Source: Candidatus Aalborgiella aggregata | GTDB taxonomy: Bacteria; Pseudomonadota; Gammaproteobacteria; Burkholderiales; Burkholderiaceae_C | Reading direction: 5' to 3' | NCBI GenBank assembly: GCA_016705065.1 | Contig: JADIYY010000001.1 | Span: forward strand, 558,001-622,000 | Length of the DNA: 64,000 nucleotides | Part shown: one piece after another, positions 49,977 to 59,172 of the stretch | Position numbering within the stretch: the stretch's first letter is position 1 | Layout: each line of letters starts with the position of its first letter | Translations under genes and position numbers: made by a program | The notes under the pieces: model-generated | Told to the model about the DNA's origin: nothing | Databases searched by the model: none | What the model saw: only the letters and a program-made list of their open reading frames with translations

Positions 49977-51410
49977 ATGTCTAAACAATTTGATGTGGTG
50001 GTAATCGGTGGTGGTCCTGGTGGCTATATTGCGGCGATTCGTGCCGCGCAGTTGGGTAAAACCGTGGCTTGTGTGGATGCAGCAACCGGTAAGGACGGCA
50101 AACCTGCCTTGGGCGGCACTTGTACCAATGTGGGTTGCATTCCCTCTAAGGCATTGTTGCAATCGAGTGAACATTTTGAGCACGCGAACTTGCACTTTGC
50201 GGAGCACGGCATCAGCGCCAAAGATGTCAAGATGGACGTGTCCAAAATGATTTCACGCAAAGACGGCGTTGTCAAACAAAACAACGACGGCATTTTGTAC
50301 TTGTTCAAAAAGAACAAAGTTACGTTCATTCACGGCCGTGCAGCATTTGCCAAAACCGATGGTGGCGGATACACCTTGGCAGTGACTGCCAATGACAAAT
50401 CGGTGCAAGAGATCACAGGGACACACATCGTGGTGGCCACTGGTTCTAACGCACGCGCATTGCCCGGCGTACCATTTGATGAGCAAACGGTGCTGTCCAA
50501 CGACGGTGCACTGGCTTTAACGGTTGTGCCCAAAAAGCTGGCATTGATTGGCTCTGGCGTGATTGGCTTGGAGATGGGCAGCGTCTGGCGTCGTTTGGGC
50601 GCAGAGGTGACAATTCTTGAAGGTATGCCAACATTCCTGGCGGCGGTGGATGAACAAATCGCAAAAGAAGCAAAAAAAGCTTTCGACAAGCAAGGTTTGA
50701 AGATTGAATTGGGCGTCAAGGTCGGTGATGTCAAAGTTTCTAAAAAAGGTGTGAACATTGCCTACACCAACGCCAAAGGCGAGGCACAAACGTTGGATGC
50801 AGATAAATTGATTGTCTCAATTGGTCGCGTGCCAAATACTGACGGTTTAAATGCACAAGCTGTTGGCTTAGCCGTGGATGAACGCGGCATGATCACTGTA
50901 GACGGCGACTGCAAAACAAACTTGCCCAATGTATGGGCGATTGGCGACGTGGTGCGTGGCCCCATGTTGGCGCACAAGGCCGAAGAAGAAGGCGTAGCCG
51001 TTGCAGAGCGCATTGTTGGTCAGCACGGTCATGTGGACTTTGGTACCACGCCGTGGATTATTTACACCCACCCTGAAATCGCTTGGGTAGGCCGTACTGA
51101 GCAGCAACTCAAGGCAGATGGTGTGGCGTACAAAGCAGGCAGCTTCCCCTTTCTTGCCAATGGCCGCGCACGCGCTTTGGGCGACACCACAGGCATGGTC
51201 AAAATCTTGGCTGATGCCACGACAGATGAAGTGCTTGGCGCCCATATCGTTGGCCCGCAAGCCAGCGAGCTGATCGCTGAGTGTGTGATGGCCATGGCAT
51301 TCAGAGCCAGCAGCGAGGACATTGCCCGTATTTGTCACGGTCACCCAACCTTGAGCGAATCAACCAAAGAAGCTGCCTTGGCAGTGGACAAACGCACATT
51401 GAATTTCTAA
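49977..51410 (+). CDS. lpd: dihydrolipoyl dehydrogenase (E3)
   Basis: A 477-residue FAD flavoprotein reoxidising the dihydrolipoyl group of the 2-oxoglutarate complex, and probably of other complexes. FAD loop VVVIGGGPGGYIAAIRAAQLG, redox disulfide GGTCTNVGCIPSKALL, NAD loop LIGSGVIGLEMGSVWRRLG, FAD ribityl motif NVWAIGDVVRGPMLAHKAEEE and the C-terminal interface with the His-Glu catalytic pair (CHGHPTLSESTKEAAL) are all there. An AGGAGAAAAAG ribosome-binding site precedes the ATG. Third gene of the operon; zapE follows after 19 bases. Confidence 0.97.
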   Translation: MSKQFDVVVIGGGPGGYIAAIRAAQLGKTVACVDAATGKDGKPALGGTCTNVGCIPSKALLQSSEHFEHANLHFAEHGISAKDVKMDVSKMISRKDGVVKQNNDGILYLFKKNKVTFIHGRAAFAKTDGGGYTLAVTANDKSVQEITGTHIVVATGSNARALPGVPFDEQTVLSNDGALALTVVPKKLALIGSGVIGLEMGSVWRRLGAEVTILEGMPTFLAAVDEQIAKEAKKAFDKQGLKIELGVKVGDVKVSKKGVNIAYTNAKGEAQTLDADKLIVSIGRVPNTDGLNAQAVGLAVDERGMITVDGDCKTNLPNVWAIGDVVRGPMLAHKAEEEGVAVAERIVGQHGHVDFGTTPWIIYTHPEIAWVGRTEQQLKADGVAYKAGSFPFLANGRARALGDTTGMVKILADATTDEVLGAHIVGPQASELIAECVMAMAFRASSEDIARICHGHPTLSESTKEAALAVDKRTLNF

Positions 51411-51429
51411 ATACGCAGGCATTGTCAAT

Positions 51430-52533
51430 ATGTCGCAGAGTGTGCGTGAGGTTTACGATGCAGAGTTGCTGGTGCGAGGCTATACCAGTGACCCTGCACA
51501 GAATCATGCTGTTGAGGTGCTTGACCAATGTGCAGCGGCATGGTCGGCTTATAAAATTCAACGATCCAATTCGCTTAAAAAATTGGTTAACCACCCTGAC
51601 GAACCGCGGGGAGTTTATCTGTACGGTGGGGTAGGTCGTGGTAAAAGCTTTTTGATGGACTGCTTTTACAAGGCAGTGCCATTAAAGCGTAAGACCCGGT
51701 TACATTTTCATGAATTCATGCGTGAGGTGCATCGTGAATTACGCGATTTGCAGGGCATTGCCAACCCATTGGATGTATTGGCGAAACGCATGGCGACGCG
51801 CTACAAATTGATTTGTTTTGATGAATTTCACGTTGCCGACATCACAGATGCCATGATTTTGTACCGTTTACTTGATGCATTGTTCAAACATGGAGTTGGT
51901 TTTGTCACCACTTCTAATTTCAAACCCAGCGATTTGTACCCCGGTGGTATGCACAGAGACAGAATTCTGCCAGCTATTGATCTGCTCAATGCGCGACTGG
52001 ATGTTGTCAATGTCGATAACGGCACGGATTACAGGCAGCAAACAATGGCGCAGATACACAGTTATCACATGCCGTCTGGCGAGACAGCTGACCTTGAAAT
52101 GGGAAAGTCATTTGACATGCTCACCGCATCACCCGATGAGGATCCCGTGATGCACATTGAGGCGCGTGAAATTAGAGCACGTCGCAAAGCACCCGGCGTG
52201 GTTTGGTTTGACTTTAAAGTTTTGTGTGGTGGCCCACGTTCACAAAATGATTACCTCGAAATTGCAGAGCAATTTCATACGGTGCTACTGAGCAATGTGC
52301 CCTACATGCCACCCCGAATGTCCAGCGAAGCGCGGCGTTTTACCTGGTTAGTTGATGTGATGTACGATAGAAAGGTCAAACTGATCATGTCGGCAGAAGT
52401 TGAACCTGAGGCGTTGTACACAGAAGGACCCTTGGCGCATGAATTTGTGCGAACAGTATCGCGCATCAATGAGATGCAGTCGATTGAATATTTGAATACA
52501 GACAGGCGTTTGGTAAATACACAATTGGTTTAA
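51430..52533 (+). CDS. zapE: cell division ATPase ZapE (AFG1 family)
   Basis: A 367-residue AFG1/ZapE-family AAA-like ATPase. Walker A is YGGVGRGKSFLMDCFY near residue 62, Walker B LICFDEFHVADITDAMIL near 135, and FVTTSNFKPSDLYPGGMHRD the sensor region. ZapE binds FtsZ at the septum in E. coli and is needed under oxygen limitation or heat. Linkage to the sucAB-lpd operon is common in Betaproteobacteria and suggests co-transcription rather than a shared pathway. Length and motifs are normal. Confidence 0.93.
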   Translation: MSQSVREVYDAELLVRGYTSDPAQNHAVEVLDQCAAAWSAYKIQRSNSLKKLVNHPDEPRGVYLYGGVGRGKSFLMDCFYKAVPLKRKTRLHFHEFMREVHRELRDLQGIANPLDVLAKRMATRYKLICFDEFHVADITDAMILYRLLDALFKHGVGFVTTSNFKPSDLYPGGMHRDRILPAIDLLNARLDVVNVDNGTDYRQQTMAQIHSYHMPSGETADLEMGKSFDMLTASPDEDPVMHIEAREIRARRKAPGVVWFDFKVLCGGPRSQNDYLEIAEQFHTVLLSNVPYMPPRMSSEARRFTWLVDVMYDRKVKLIMSAEVEPEALYTEGPLAHEFVRTVSRINEMQSIEYLNTDRRLVNTQLV

Positions 52534-52543
52534 TTGATTCACG

Positions 52544-53269
52544 ATGTCTTTTAACATGCATAAAATCATTTATTTTGCTATTTATTTAATAGCAATATAT
52601 GCAAATATTATGCCGGCTACAGCTCAAAATGGTACTCAATTATCAACAGAACAGGCGCGTAAACAGATACGACAAGAAAAAACTGAAATTGAATCAAGCT
52701 ACAAAGAGAAAGAAGCGGCATGCTTAAAAAGATTTGTAGCTACCCCATGTATCGATGATGCCAAACTGCAAAAGACGAAGGCATTGGCTCAAATTAAGCA
52801 GCGTGAATTGGTCTTAAACGATGAAGAGCGTGCCTTGAAAAAAGCCAAAATTGAAAGCAAGCTAACTCAATCGCCGAAAGCAGATTCTCAATCGCAATCA
52901 AAACAAAAATCAAAAGCACAACAAGAGATGAAATCGTCTGATTCCCTACGCAACACTGATGAAAGCGCAGACGATGCACAAAAGCAAAAGCAGCAGCAAA
53001 AGCAATCTCAGGCACAAGCGCAGGCCAAGTTGAGAGTGAAAAAAACAGAAATGAAAAAGGTCGAGTCGGATAAAAAAGCGAATAGACGGTCCGCCAAAAG
53101 CAATCAAGAAAGTACGAACGCGGCGAAATTTCAAAATAAAATCGCTGAGGCACAAGCACGAAAAAGCGCTGTAGAAGAAAGAAATTCAAACCGAAGCAAA
53201 CCAAAATCTGCGCCATTGCCATCTCCGTCGACTGCAAAGTCAGAATCAAAATCTTCGACTCCAAGATAG
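52544..53269 (+). CDS. Secreted Lys/Gln-rich coiled-coil protein, unknown function
   Basis: A 241-residue protein, ten bases after zapE. Residues 1-27 form a Sec signal peptide (MHKIIYFAIYLIAIYANIMP, then ATA, cleavage expected after ATA) whose hydrophobic part is encoded by a copy of the dispersed repeat. The mature part begins with a helical segment holding a Cys pair in EAACLKRFVATPCIDDAKLQ and continues RELVLNDEERALKKAK; from memory, small periplasmic Burkholderiales proteins share this pattern. The C-terminal 140 residues are low-complexity Lys/Gln/Ser. I can assign no function. An in-frame ATG at 52556 is an alternative start. Confidence 0.75.
   Translation: MSFNMHKIIYFAIYLIAIYANIMPATAQNGTQLSTEQARKQIRQEKTEIESSYKEKEAACLKRFVATPCIDDAKLQKTKALAQIKQRELVLNDEERALKKAKIESKLTQSPKADSQSQSKQKSKAQQEMKSSDSLRNTDESADDAQKQKQQQKQSQAQAQAKLRVKKTEMKKVESDKKANRRSAKSNQESTNAAKFQNKIAEAQARKSAVEERNSNRSKPKSAPLPSPSTAKSESKSSTPR
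52572..52630 (+). repeat. Dispersed repeat copy encoding a signal peptide
   Basis: ATTTTGCTATTTATTTAATA, then GCAATATATGCAAATATTAT and GCCGGCTACAGCTCAAAAT. It matches the copy at 10912 at about 44 of 56 positions, with the GCCGGCTACAGC block exact. It encodes residues 10-29. The consensus in-frame TAG has become TAT. Confidence 0.8.
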
Positions 53270-53323
53270 AGATGATTTCCGTAGCGAGAAAAATTCGCTT
53301 AGGTTTTAATAGTAAGTCCAGTC

Positions 53324-54073
53324 CTAATCGTATTTAACTATGGCGACAGACAAATTATCTCCACGCTTGTTGCTTCTTGTTCTGGCGCTCTGTATGAGAA
53401 ACTCTGTTGCTTCACGCGGAGGCAGGCTGGCAAGAATTTGCCCCATTTCTTGTACAGAGTAGTAGGCCCAAAGTCCATCCGTACATGCAATGAAACAATC
53501 GCCTGATTTGATTTTTTCGACATGATGGAAATCGATTGCAGGCACTGATTTGCTACCCAAAATGCGCGTCAAAATGTTAGCTTTGGGGTGTCGTTGTGCT
53601 TTCTCTTCTGTCAATTCGCCGCAATCTACAAGCGCTTGCACATACGAATGATCTAAGGTTCTGTTGATTAAAGTGGCATGGTTGAAGTGGTAAATACGCG
53701 AATCGCCCACATGCGCCCAATAACATTCGCTCGAACTGGTAGTTAAAAATGCAGCGAATGTGCTGTGGGGTTGTTGTTCAGATGTGACGGCTGTCAGGCC
53801 AATCACCATGTGTGCATCCAATGCGATTTGTTCGAGCAGTTTTTTGGCATCATCTGTCTTGGAATTAAATGACTTAAACAGCTGTTCTGCAGTTTGCATC
53901 ACTTGGTCAGAGGCTTTGCGTCCACCCGAAGCACCACCCATGCCATCGGCCACAATCACCAAAAGGCATCTGGGCTCGCGATTGCTTTTGAAAACATGAA
54001 CTCTGTCTTGTTGCGACGCACGATCACCTTGATGGATACCTGTGGCGGCACTGAAATGCAAGTCTTTGCTCAT
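53324..54073 (-). CDS. PP2C-family protein serine/threonine phosphatase
   Basis: A 249-residue metal-dependent phosphatase. The N-terminal GIHQGDRASQQDRVHVF and VIVADGMGGASGGRKASD supply the metal-binding aspartates; WAHVGDSRIYHF and FIACTDGLWAYYS are motifs 8 and 11-like. It is most similar in type to bacterial Stp/PrpC phosphatases that reverse Hanks-type kinases or act in type VI secretion control. No kinase or secretion gene is near. It is a single gene on the minus strand, divergent from the helicase gene. Confidence 0.9.
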   Translation of the reverse strand: MSKDLHFSAATGIHQGDRASQQDRVHVFKSNREPRCLLVIVADGMGGASGGRKASDQVMQTAEQLFKSFNSKTDDAKKLLEQIALDAHMVIGLTAVTSEQQPHSTFAAFLTTSSSECYWAHVGDSRIYHFNHATLINRTLDHSYVQALVDCGELTEEKAQRHPKANILTRILGSKSVPAIDFHHVEKIKSGDCFIACTDGLWAYYSVQEMGQILASLPPREATEFLIQSARTRSNKRGDNLSVAIVKYD

Positions 54074-54191
54074 ATACTGGGCGACTTTGTGTTTAAGAAT
54101 TGGTCAGTTTATTCATGGTCGGCGGCAAGGTTATCACACCATCTGGAATGGATGTGAGGCGATTGATAATATTTAATGGTTTTATTCGATT

Positions 54192-56228
54192 TTGATTAAT
54201 AAAGTACACATAGAGAACAGTGTTGCCTACGATTTTGTGCAGGATTCAGTGACACGTATCAATGCCATTTTTGAAGAAAAAGGTGTCTTATCTCAGCACG
54301 ATCCATTTTTCAAGCAACGTGCCGGGCAAATTGCCATGGCACATGCAGTAGCCAATGCCATTCAACAATGCGATGCTTTAGTGGTTGAAGCTGGTACAGG
54401 TGTTGGAAAAACCTATGCCTATCTGGTTCCCGCTTTACTCAGTGGCGAGCGTGTCATCATCTCCACAGCGACCAAGACTTTGCAAGACCAATTGTTTGGG
54501 CGTGATTTGCCAAACTTGGTAGCTATGTTGGGTTTGCCGGTTAAAACAGCACTGCTAAAGGGTCGTTCGAGCTATTTGTGCACGTATCGTTTAGAGCTGG
54601 CCAGGCAAGATTTTGGTAGCTCCGATAGGGGAATCCAAAATACATTGACCAAGGTTGAAACTTGGTCGCATACCACCCGAAGTGGGGACTTGGCAGAGCT
54701 GTCTGGCTTAGACGAGCGTTCGCCCGTTTTGCCTTACATCACATCGAGCCGAGATAACTGTTTGGGTTCGCAATGTCCGAACTTCCGCAGCTGTTATGTG
54801 AATTTGGCCAGACGGGAAGCACTGGCGGCTGATGTGGTTGTGATTAACCACCATTTGTTTTTTGCGGATTTGGCGGTTCGTGATTCAGGCATGGCTGAAT
54901 TATTGCCAACGGTTCGTGTCGTGATATTTGATGAGGCGCATCAGCTGAACGAAACCGGCGTTCAGTTTTTAGGTGCCCAACTGGGTACAGCACAAATCAT
55001 CGATCTAGCGAGAGATATATTAGCAACTGGAATGCTATTGGCACGTGGTTTATGTGAATGGCGGGATTTGGCATCGGATTTAGAAAAAGCGGCACGAGAT
55101 TTGCGATTGAGTGTCGGCAAACATGCGTCAGGTACAAAATTACGATGGGTCAACACTGTGCCAGAAAATGTAGATGAGCACACTTGGTTTGAAGCCCTGC
55201 AGTCAATTACAGCATCTTGTGAAAAGCTGATCATCGCTTTGAATATGGTCAGCGAGTTAGGGCCAGATTTTGTGCGATTACTAGAGCGTTGTAACCAGTT
55301 GCAAGAACGCACCGAATTATTTAAGATGCCCAACAAAGTTAATACTGTTCGTTGGCTCGAAGTCGGGCAACACATCCGCTTGGTGGAGTCGCCTTTGGAT
55401 ATTGCACAGGCAGTGCAAAGCAAAATGTTGAAACTCGATGAGTCCGAGGTGCAGTCGCTCAAAACTTGGATTTTTGCTTCAGCCACACTGGGGCACGATG
55501 CCCATTTAAGCTGGTTCACAGAACCATGTGGTTTAACTGAAGCAAGCATTTTGCAAGTAGAGAGCCCATTCGACTATGCCAAGCAAGCTGCAATCTATGT
55601 GCCTAAAGGTTTACCCAAACCAAATGATCCTACGCACAGTTTGCAAGTCGCAAATACAGTCGTCGATGCCATTCTCATCTTGCATGGGCGCACCCTCATA
55701 TTGACCACCACTCTCAAAGCCATGCGAGTGATTGGTGAGCGATTGCAACAGATGTTCGATGCCAACTCTGGAATCGAAATACTGATTCAAGGGCAACAAG
55801 CCAAGCGGGAGTTACTGGAACGGTTTCGCGAAGGTTCTTCACAAGGTCGTGCTGCATGCGTGCTGGTGGCATCTGCATCATTTTGGGAGGGTGTGGATGT
55901 GCCTGGCGATGAATTGGCTTTGGTAGTCATCGATAAGTTGCCATTCCCACCGCCGAACGATCCATTGGTTGAGGCGCGATCGAAACGGTTGGAAGCCCAA
56001 GGGCGCAGTGCTTTCAATGATTACTTTGTTCCAGAAGCATGTGTGGCGCTCAAACAAGGTGCGGGCAGATTGATACGCCGTGAAACCGATGTCGGTGTGT
56101 TGATGATTTGCGACACGCGTTTGACGCAAATGGGCTACGGCAGGCGAATTTTGGCATCACTGCCACCTATGCGGCTTTTGCAAAGTGATGATGACTTAAA
56201 ACAAACTTTGATGATGCAAATGGCGTAA
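54192..56228 (+). CDS. DinG-family ATP-dependent DNA helicase (YoaA-like)
   Basis: An XPD-like superfamily 2 helicase of up to 678 residues. Walker A is VVEAGTGVGKTYAYLVPALL; the four cysteines of the Fe-S cluster fall in the KGRSSYLCTYRLEL and DNCLGSQCPNFRSCY region; VIFDEAHQL is the DEAH box; the C-terminal VASASFWEGVDVPGDEL, then VIDKLPFPPPNDPL and GAGRLIRRETDVGV, match YoaA/DinG. YoaA works with the polymerase III chi subunit in repair. No ATG suits the start: TTG 54192 or GTG codons about 45-57 bases downstream are candidates. Confidence 0.93.
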   Translation: MINKVHIENSVAYDFVQDSVTRINAIFEEKGVLSQHDPFFKQRAGQIAMAHAVANAIQQCDALVVEAGTGVGKTYAYLVPALLSGERVIISTATKTLQDQLFGRDLPNLVAMLGLPVKTALLKGRSSYLCTYRLELARQDFGSSDRGIQNTLTKVETWSHTTRSGDLAELSGLDERSPVLPYITSSRDNCLGSQCPNFRSCYVNLARREALAADVVVINHHLFFADLAVRDSGMAELLPTVRVVIFDEAHQLNETGVQFLGAQLGTAQIIDLARDILATGMLLARGLCEWRDLASDLEKAARDLRLSVGKHASGTKLRWVNTVPENVDEHTWFEALQSITASCEKLIIALNMVSELGPDFVRLLERCNQLQERTELFKMPNKVNTVRWLEVGQHIRLVESPLDIAQAVQSKMLKLDESEVQSLKTWIFASATLGHDAHLSWFTEPCGLTEASILQVESPFDYAKQAAIYVPKGLPKPNDPTHSLQVANTVVDAILILHGRTLILTTTLKAMRVIGERLQQMFDANSGIEILIQGQQAKRELLERFREGSSQGRAACVLVASASFWEGVDVPGDELALVVIDKLPFPPPNDPLVEARSKRLEAQGRSAFNDYFVPEACVALKQGAGRLIRRETDVGVLMICDTRLTQMGYGRRILASLPPMRLLQSDDDLKQTLMMQMA

Positions 56229-56256
56229 ATGTAGCAATCAAAATCAAGTCAGATTT

Positions 56257-57117
56257 CTACCAAAGCTGCCACCAGCTTTTAGCGCCCACTTGCAAACCTT
56301 TGCTTAAGAATTCGCTATTGGGAAAGGATGTGGTCATGATGCGTTTGGCATCGTCGCGCAGGTCGTTCATATTCAAAGCTTCGTACGATTTGTAAACAAT
56401 GAACATGGCTTCTTCCAAAGCTGGCACATCGCGGTAATCGGTAATGGCTTGTTGCGCTCGGTTAATAGCGGCCACATACGCACCACGTGAGAAATAGTAT
56501 CTGGCAACGTGTACTTCGTACAAAGCCAATGAATTGGCTATATAGGTCATCCGTTGACGCGCATCAACCGAATATTTGGAGTCAGGAAATTTAACGACAA
56601 GCTCTTTGTAAGCGTCAAACGATTCTTTACCCGCTTTTTGATCGCGTTCTGACAAATCTTGACGGGTAAATGAACCGAATAATCCCAAATTGTCAGCAAA
56701 TGTCACTGTTCCTTTGAGGTACAAGGCGTAGTCAAGTGCAGGGCTGGTTGGGTGAAGTTTCAGAAAACGATCAATTGTGGCCAAAGCTTGCGCCAGGTCG
56801 CCATTTTTATATTGGGCAAATGCCTTATCCAATTGCGCTTGTTGGGCCAGTGGTGTACCTGCTGCGCGACCTTCCAATTTTTCAAGCAAGGCAATGGCCT
56901 TATCAAAAGCGCCGTCGGCCAGTTCAGATTTGGCATCGCTGTAAATTTTGTTGGGACTGGAGTTAGCAGTGGTGTCAACTGGTGTGCTGGAACATGCCGC
57001 CAAGCCTAAGCTCAAAACCAGTACCGAAAGTGTTGAATGCAGTAGTCGATTTTTCAATAACGACTGGGGTCGTGCTTGTAAAGAATCCATTTGCGTTGAT
57101 AATTTATCGTTAAACAT
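56257..57117 (-). CDS. bamD: outer membrane assembly lipoprotein BamD
   Basis: A 286-residue lipoprotein of the BAM complex, which inserts beta-barrel proteins in the outer membrane. The signal sequence ends with the lipobox LGLAAC at about residue 42, preceded by an unusually long N-terminal stretch of about 25 residues. The rest is TPR-like: DAKSELADGAFDKAIALLEK, LAQALATIDRFLKLHPTSPA, the conserved FGSFTRQDLSERDQKAGKE and the segment with FPDSKYSVDARQRMTYI. It is divergent from rluD (14 bases between starts), the usual bamD/rluD arrangement. Confidence 0.95.
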   Translation of the reverse strand: MFNDKLSTQMDSLQARPQSLLKNRLLHSTLSVLVLSLGLAACSSTPVDTTANSSPNKIYSDAKSELADGAFDKAIALLEKLEGRAAGTPLAQQAQLDKAFAQYKNGDLAQALATIDRFLKLHPTSPALDYALYLKGTVTFADNLGLFGSFTRQDLSERDQKAGKESFDAYKELVVKFPDSKYSVDARQRMTYIANSLALYEVHVARYYFSRGAYVAAINRAQQAITDYRDVPALEEAMFIVYKSYEALNMNDLRDDAKRIMTTSFPNSEFLSKGLQVGAKSWWQLW

Positions 57118-57131
57118 AAGAGGCCACCTTC

Positions 57132-58211
57132 TTGAAACAGAGCGAATCCATTATATCGACCGAACGCTTGTCAAGCGATAGCGACGCAGTTTTTGCGAAT
57201 GATCTTGACTTTGCGGAAATTGGCTTCGAGGATAGCCAAAATGACGGTCAAGCCGACAGCCATGAAAAACGCACATTCATCTGTGATACCCATGTGCACG
57301 GCAAACGCTTGGATGCGGCGCTTGTCCAATTGGTCGATGAATTTTCAAGAAGCTATTTGCAGCAGCTCATCGAACGTGGGTCTGCAACAATCAATTCACA
57401 AGTAGTCCATAAAGCAGCCACGAAGATTAAAGCGGGAGATACCTTAAGTATTGTCTTGCATGCCACTCCGCAAAGCCAGGCATTTAAACCAGAAGCGATG
57501 GACATCGAAATCGTGTATGAAGATGCGCATTTAATGGTCATCAATAAGCCAGCTGGATTGGTGGTTCACCCTGCGCCAGGCAACTGGTCTGGCACCTTGC
57601 TGAATGGTCTTTTGCACCGTGACAAATCTGCCATCTTGCTTCCCAGAGCCGGAATTGTGCACCGTTTGGATAAAGATACCAGTGGCCTCATGGTTGTTGC
57701 ACGCTCACGGCAAGCGATGGATACCTTGGTTAAAAAAATTGCGGACCGTGAGGTGAATCGGCAATATGTGGCATTGGCGCACAAAGCTTGGGTAGGTGCA
57801 AAATCTGTGGAAGTCGATCAGGCCATTGGGCGCGACCCGCGCAATCGTTTGCGCATGGCAGTGGTAGACCTTGCCAAAACGGGTGGCAAATTGGCCAAAA
57901 CCACTGTCACCTTGCTACAAAATGCGGACGAAGCTTGTTTGGTGCAATGCCGATTGCATACAGGAAGAACCCATCAAATACGGGTGCATATGGCGTATTT
58001 AGGGCATCCCTTGGTGGCGGATGCGGTTTATGGAGGGGCGCCACTCGCAGAGCTAAAGCGGCAAGCGCTGCATGCGAGCCATTTGGCTTTTGAACACCCT
58101 GTGACAGGTGAATCACTACAATTTCATTCAAATTTACCTGAGGATATGACTCAAGCGCTGGAAGCTTTGGGGCTGTTATACTCTGCTACAGAGTTCCGCA
58201 CTAAGCCTTAA
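57132..58211 (+). CDS. rluD: 23S rRNA pseudouridine synthase RluD
   Basis: A 359-residue enzyme that makes pseudouridines 1911, 1915 and 1917 of 23S rRNA. The N-terminal S4 domain (about 55-115, GKRLDAALVQLVDEFSRSYL) precedes the catalytic domain with GIVHRLDKDTSGLMVVA (catalytic Asp) and LHTGRTHQIRVHMAYLGHP. The TTG start at 57132 is preceded by AGAGG at eight bases; no in-frame ATG occurs before the S4 domain, and the first 45 residues are acidic and non-conserved. RlmH, also encoded in this window, methylates a pseudouridine that RluD makes. Confidence 0.94.
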   Translation: MKQSESIISTERLSSDSDAVFANDLDFAEIGFEDSQNDGQADSHEKRTFICDTHVHGKRLDAALVQLVDEFSRSYLQQLIERGSATINSQVVHKAATKIKAGDTLSIVLHATPQSQAFKPEAMDIEIVYEDAHLMVINKPAGLVVHPAPGNWSGTLLNGLLHRDKSAILLPRAGIVHRLDKDTSGLMVVARSRQAMDTLVKKIADREVNRQYVALAHKAWVGAKSVEVDQAIGRDPRNRLRMAVVDLAKTGGKLAKTTVTLLQNADEACLVQCRLHTGRTHQIRVHMAYLGHPLVADAVYGGAPLAELKRQALHASHLAFEHPVTGESLQFHSNLPEDMTQALEALGLLYSATEFRTKP

Positions 58212-58430
58212 TGGCATTTGAATAACAAAATAGTCGGTATCAAATTTCAACATGTTGGTCTTAGCAAATCCCTGCCAAGCATGTTGCAGCTTTCGTAAGC
58301 AAAAAAGAAAAAGCAAAAATATCGTTAGCGATATACCTTTCTAAAAGAAGCAGTGAATAAGCTGTTTGTACGCAAATAGCGTGACAAACACATGAACATA
58401 GCCAACCAAATTGCCCTATAAATTAGTACT

Positions 58431-59096
58431 ATGAATACTTCGGATGCCAAACGTATCCTTGAAACCGCATTGATTTGCGCCCAACAACCCATGCGCTTGG
58501 CGGACATGCTCGTTTTGTTTAAAGACGAGATTGGTGCAGACACCCTTAAAGTCATGCTCTATGAGTTGCAACAAGAATGGGGACTCAAAGGGGTCGAGTT
58601 GGTTCAAGTGGCTTCGGGCTGGCGTTTTCAAAGCCGACCTGAAATGCGTGAATTTTTGGACCGTCTGACGCCTGAAAAACCACCGAAATACACCCGCGCT
58701 GTACTTGAGACCTTGGCGATTATTGCGTATCGTCAGCCCACTACGCGGGCGGATATGGAAGATATTCGCGGTGTGACCATCAATACACTCATCATTAAAC
58801 AGCTTGAAGACAGAGGCTGGATCGAAGTAATCGGACACCGCGAAACAGTGGGTCGCCCCGCTTTATTTGCAACCACGCGTCAATTTTTAGATGATCTGGG
58901 AATAGCATCTTTGGATCAATTGCCTGAAGTTGGACCTTTGCAGGAACAGATTTTGGCAAATTTAAACATTGAAACATTAGACACTGACAGCATCACAGAC
59001 AGGCAGGCCGAGTTGCCTATGTCCGCCATAGCTGAAACACAAGACTCTTCTCCCACTTCCGAAGCTGAACACACCAACGAAGTACAACCAGATTGA
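58431..59096 (+). CDS. scpB: segregation and condensation protein ScpB
   Basis: A 221-residue winged-helix partner of ScpA and SMC in chromosome condensation. MNTSDAKRILETALICAQQP at the start, VELVQVASGWRFQSRPEMRE, and YTRAVLETLAIIAYRQPTTR then RGVTINTLIIKQLEDRGWIE are diagnostic. The C-terminal tail (about 185-221) is acidic and unconserved. scpA is not adjacent on this side. The 219-base gap before it holds no signal I can support apart from an A-rich run. rluB follows after 76 bases, the usual order. Confidence 0.95.
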   Translation: MNTSDAKRILETALICAQQPMRLADMLVLFKDEIGADTLKVMLYELQQEWGLKGVELVQVASGWRFQSRPEMREFLDRLTPEKPPKYTRAVLETLAIIAYRQPTTRADMEDIRGVTINTLIIKQLEDRGWIEVIGHRETVGRPALFATTRQFLDDLGIASLDQLPEVGPLQEQILANLNIETLDTDSITDRQAELPMSAIAETQDSSPTSEAEHTNEVQPD

Positions 59097-59172
59097 GCAA
59101 GGTGTAAGCACCATGCTTAAAAAGTTCTTAAGCACATCGCTTTGAAAAAAGCACAGACATAAAAGTGAAAAT

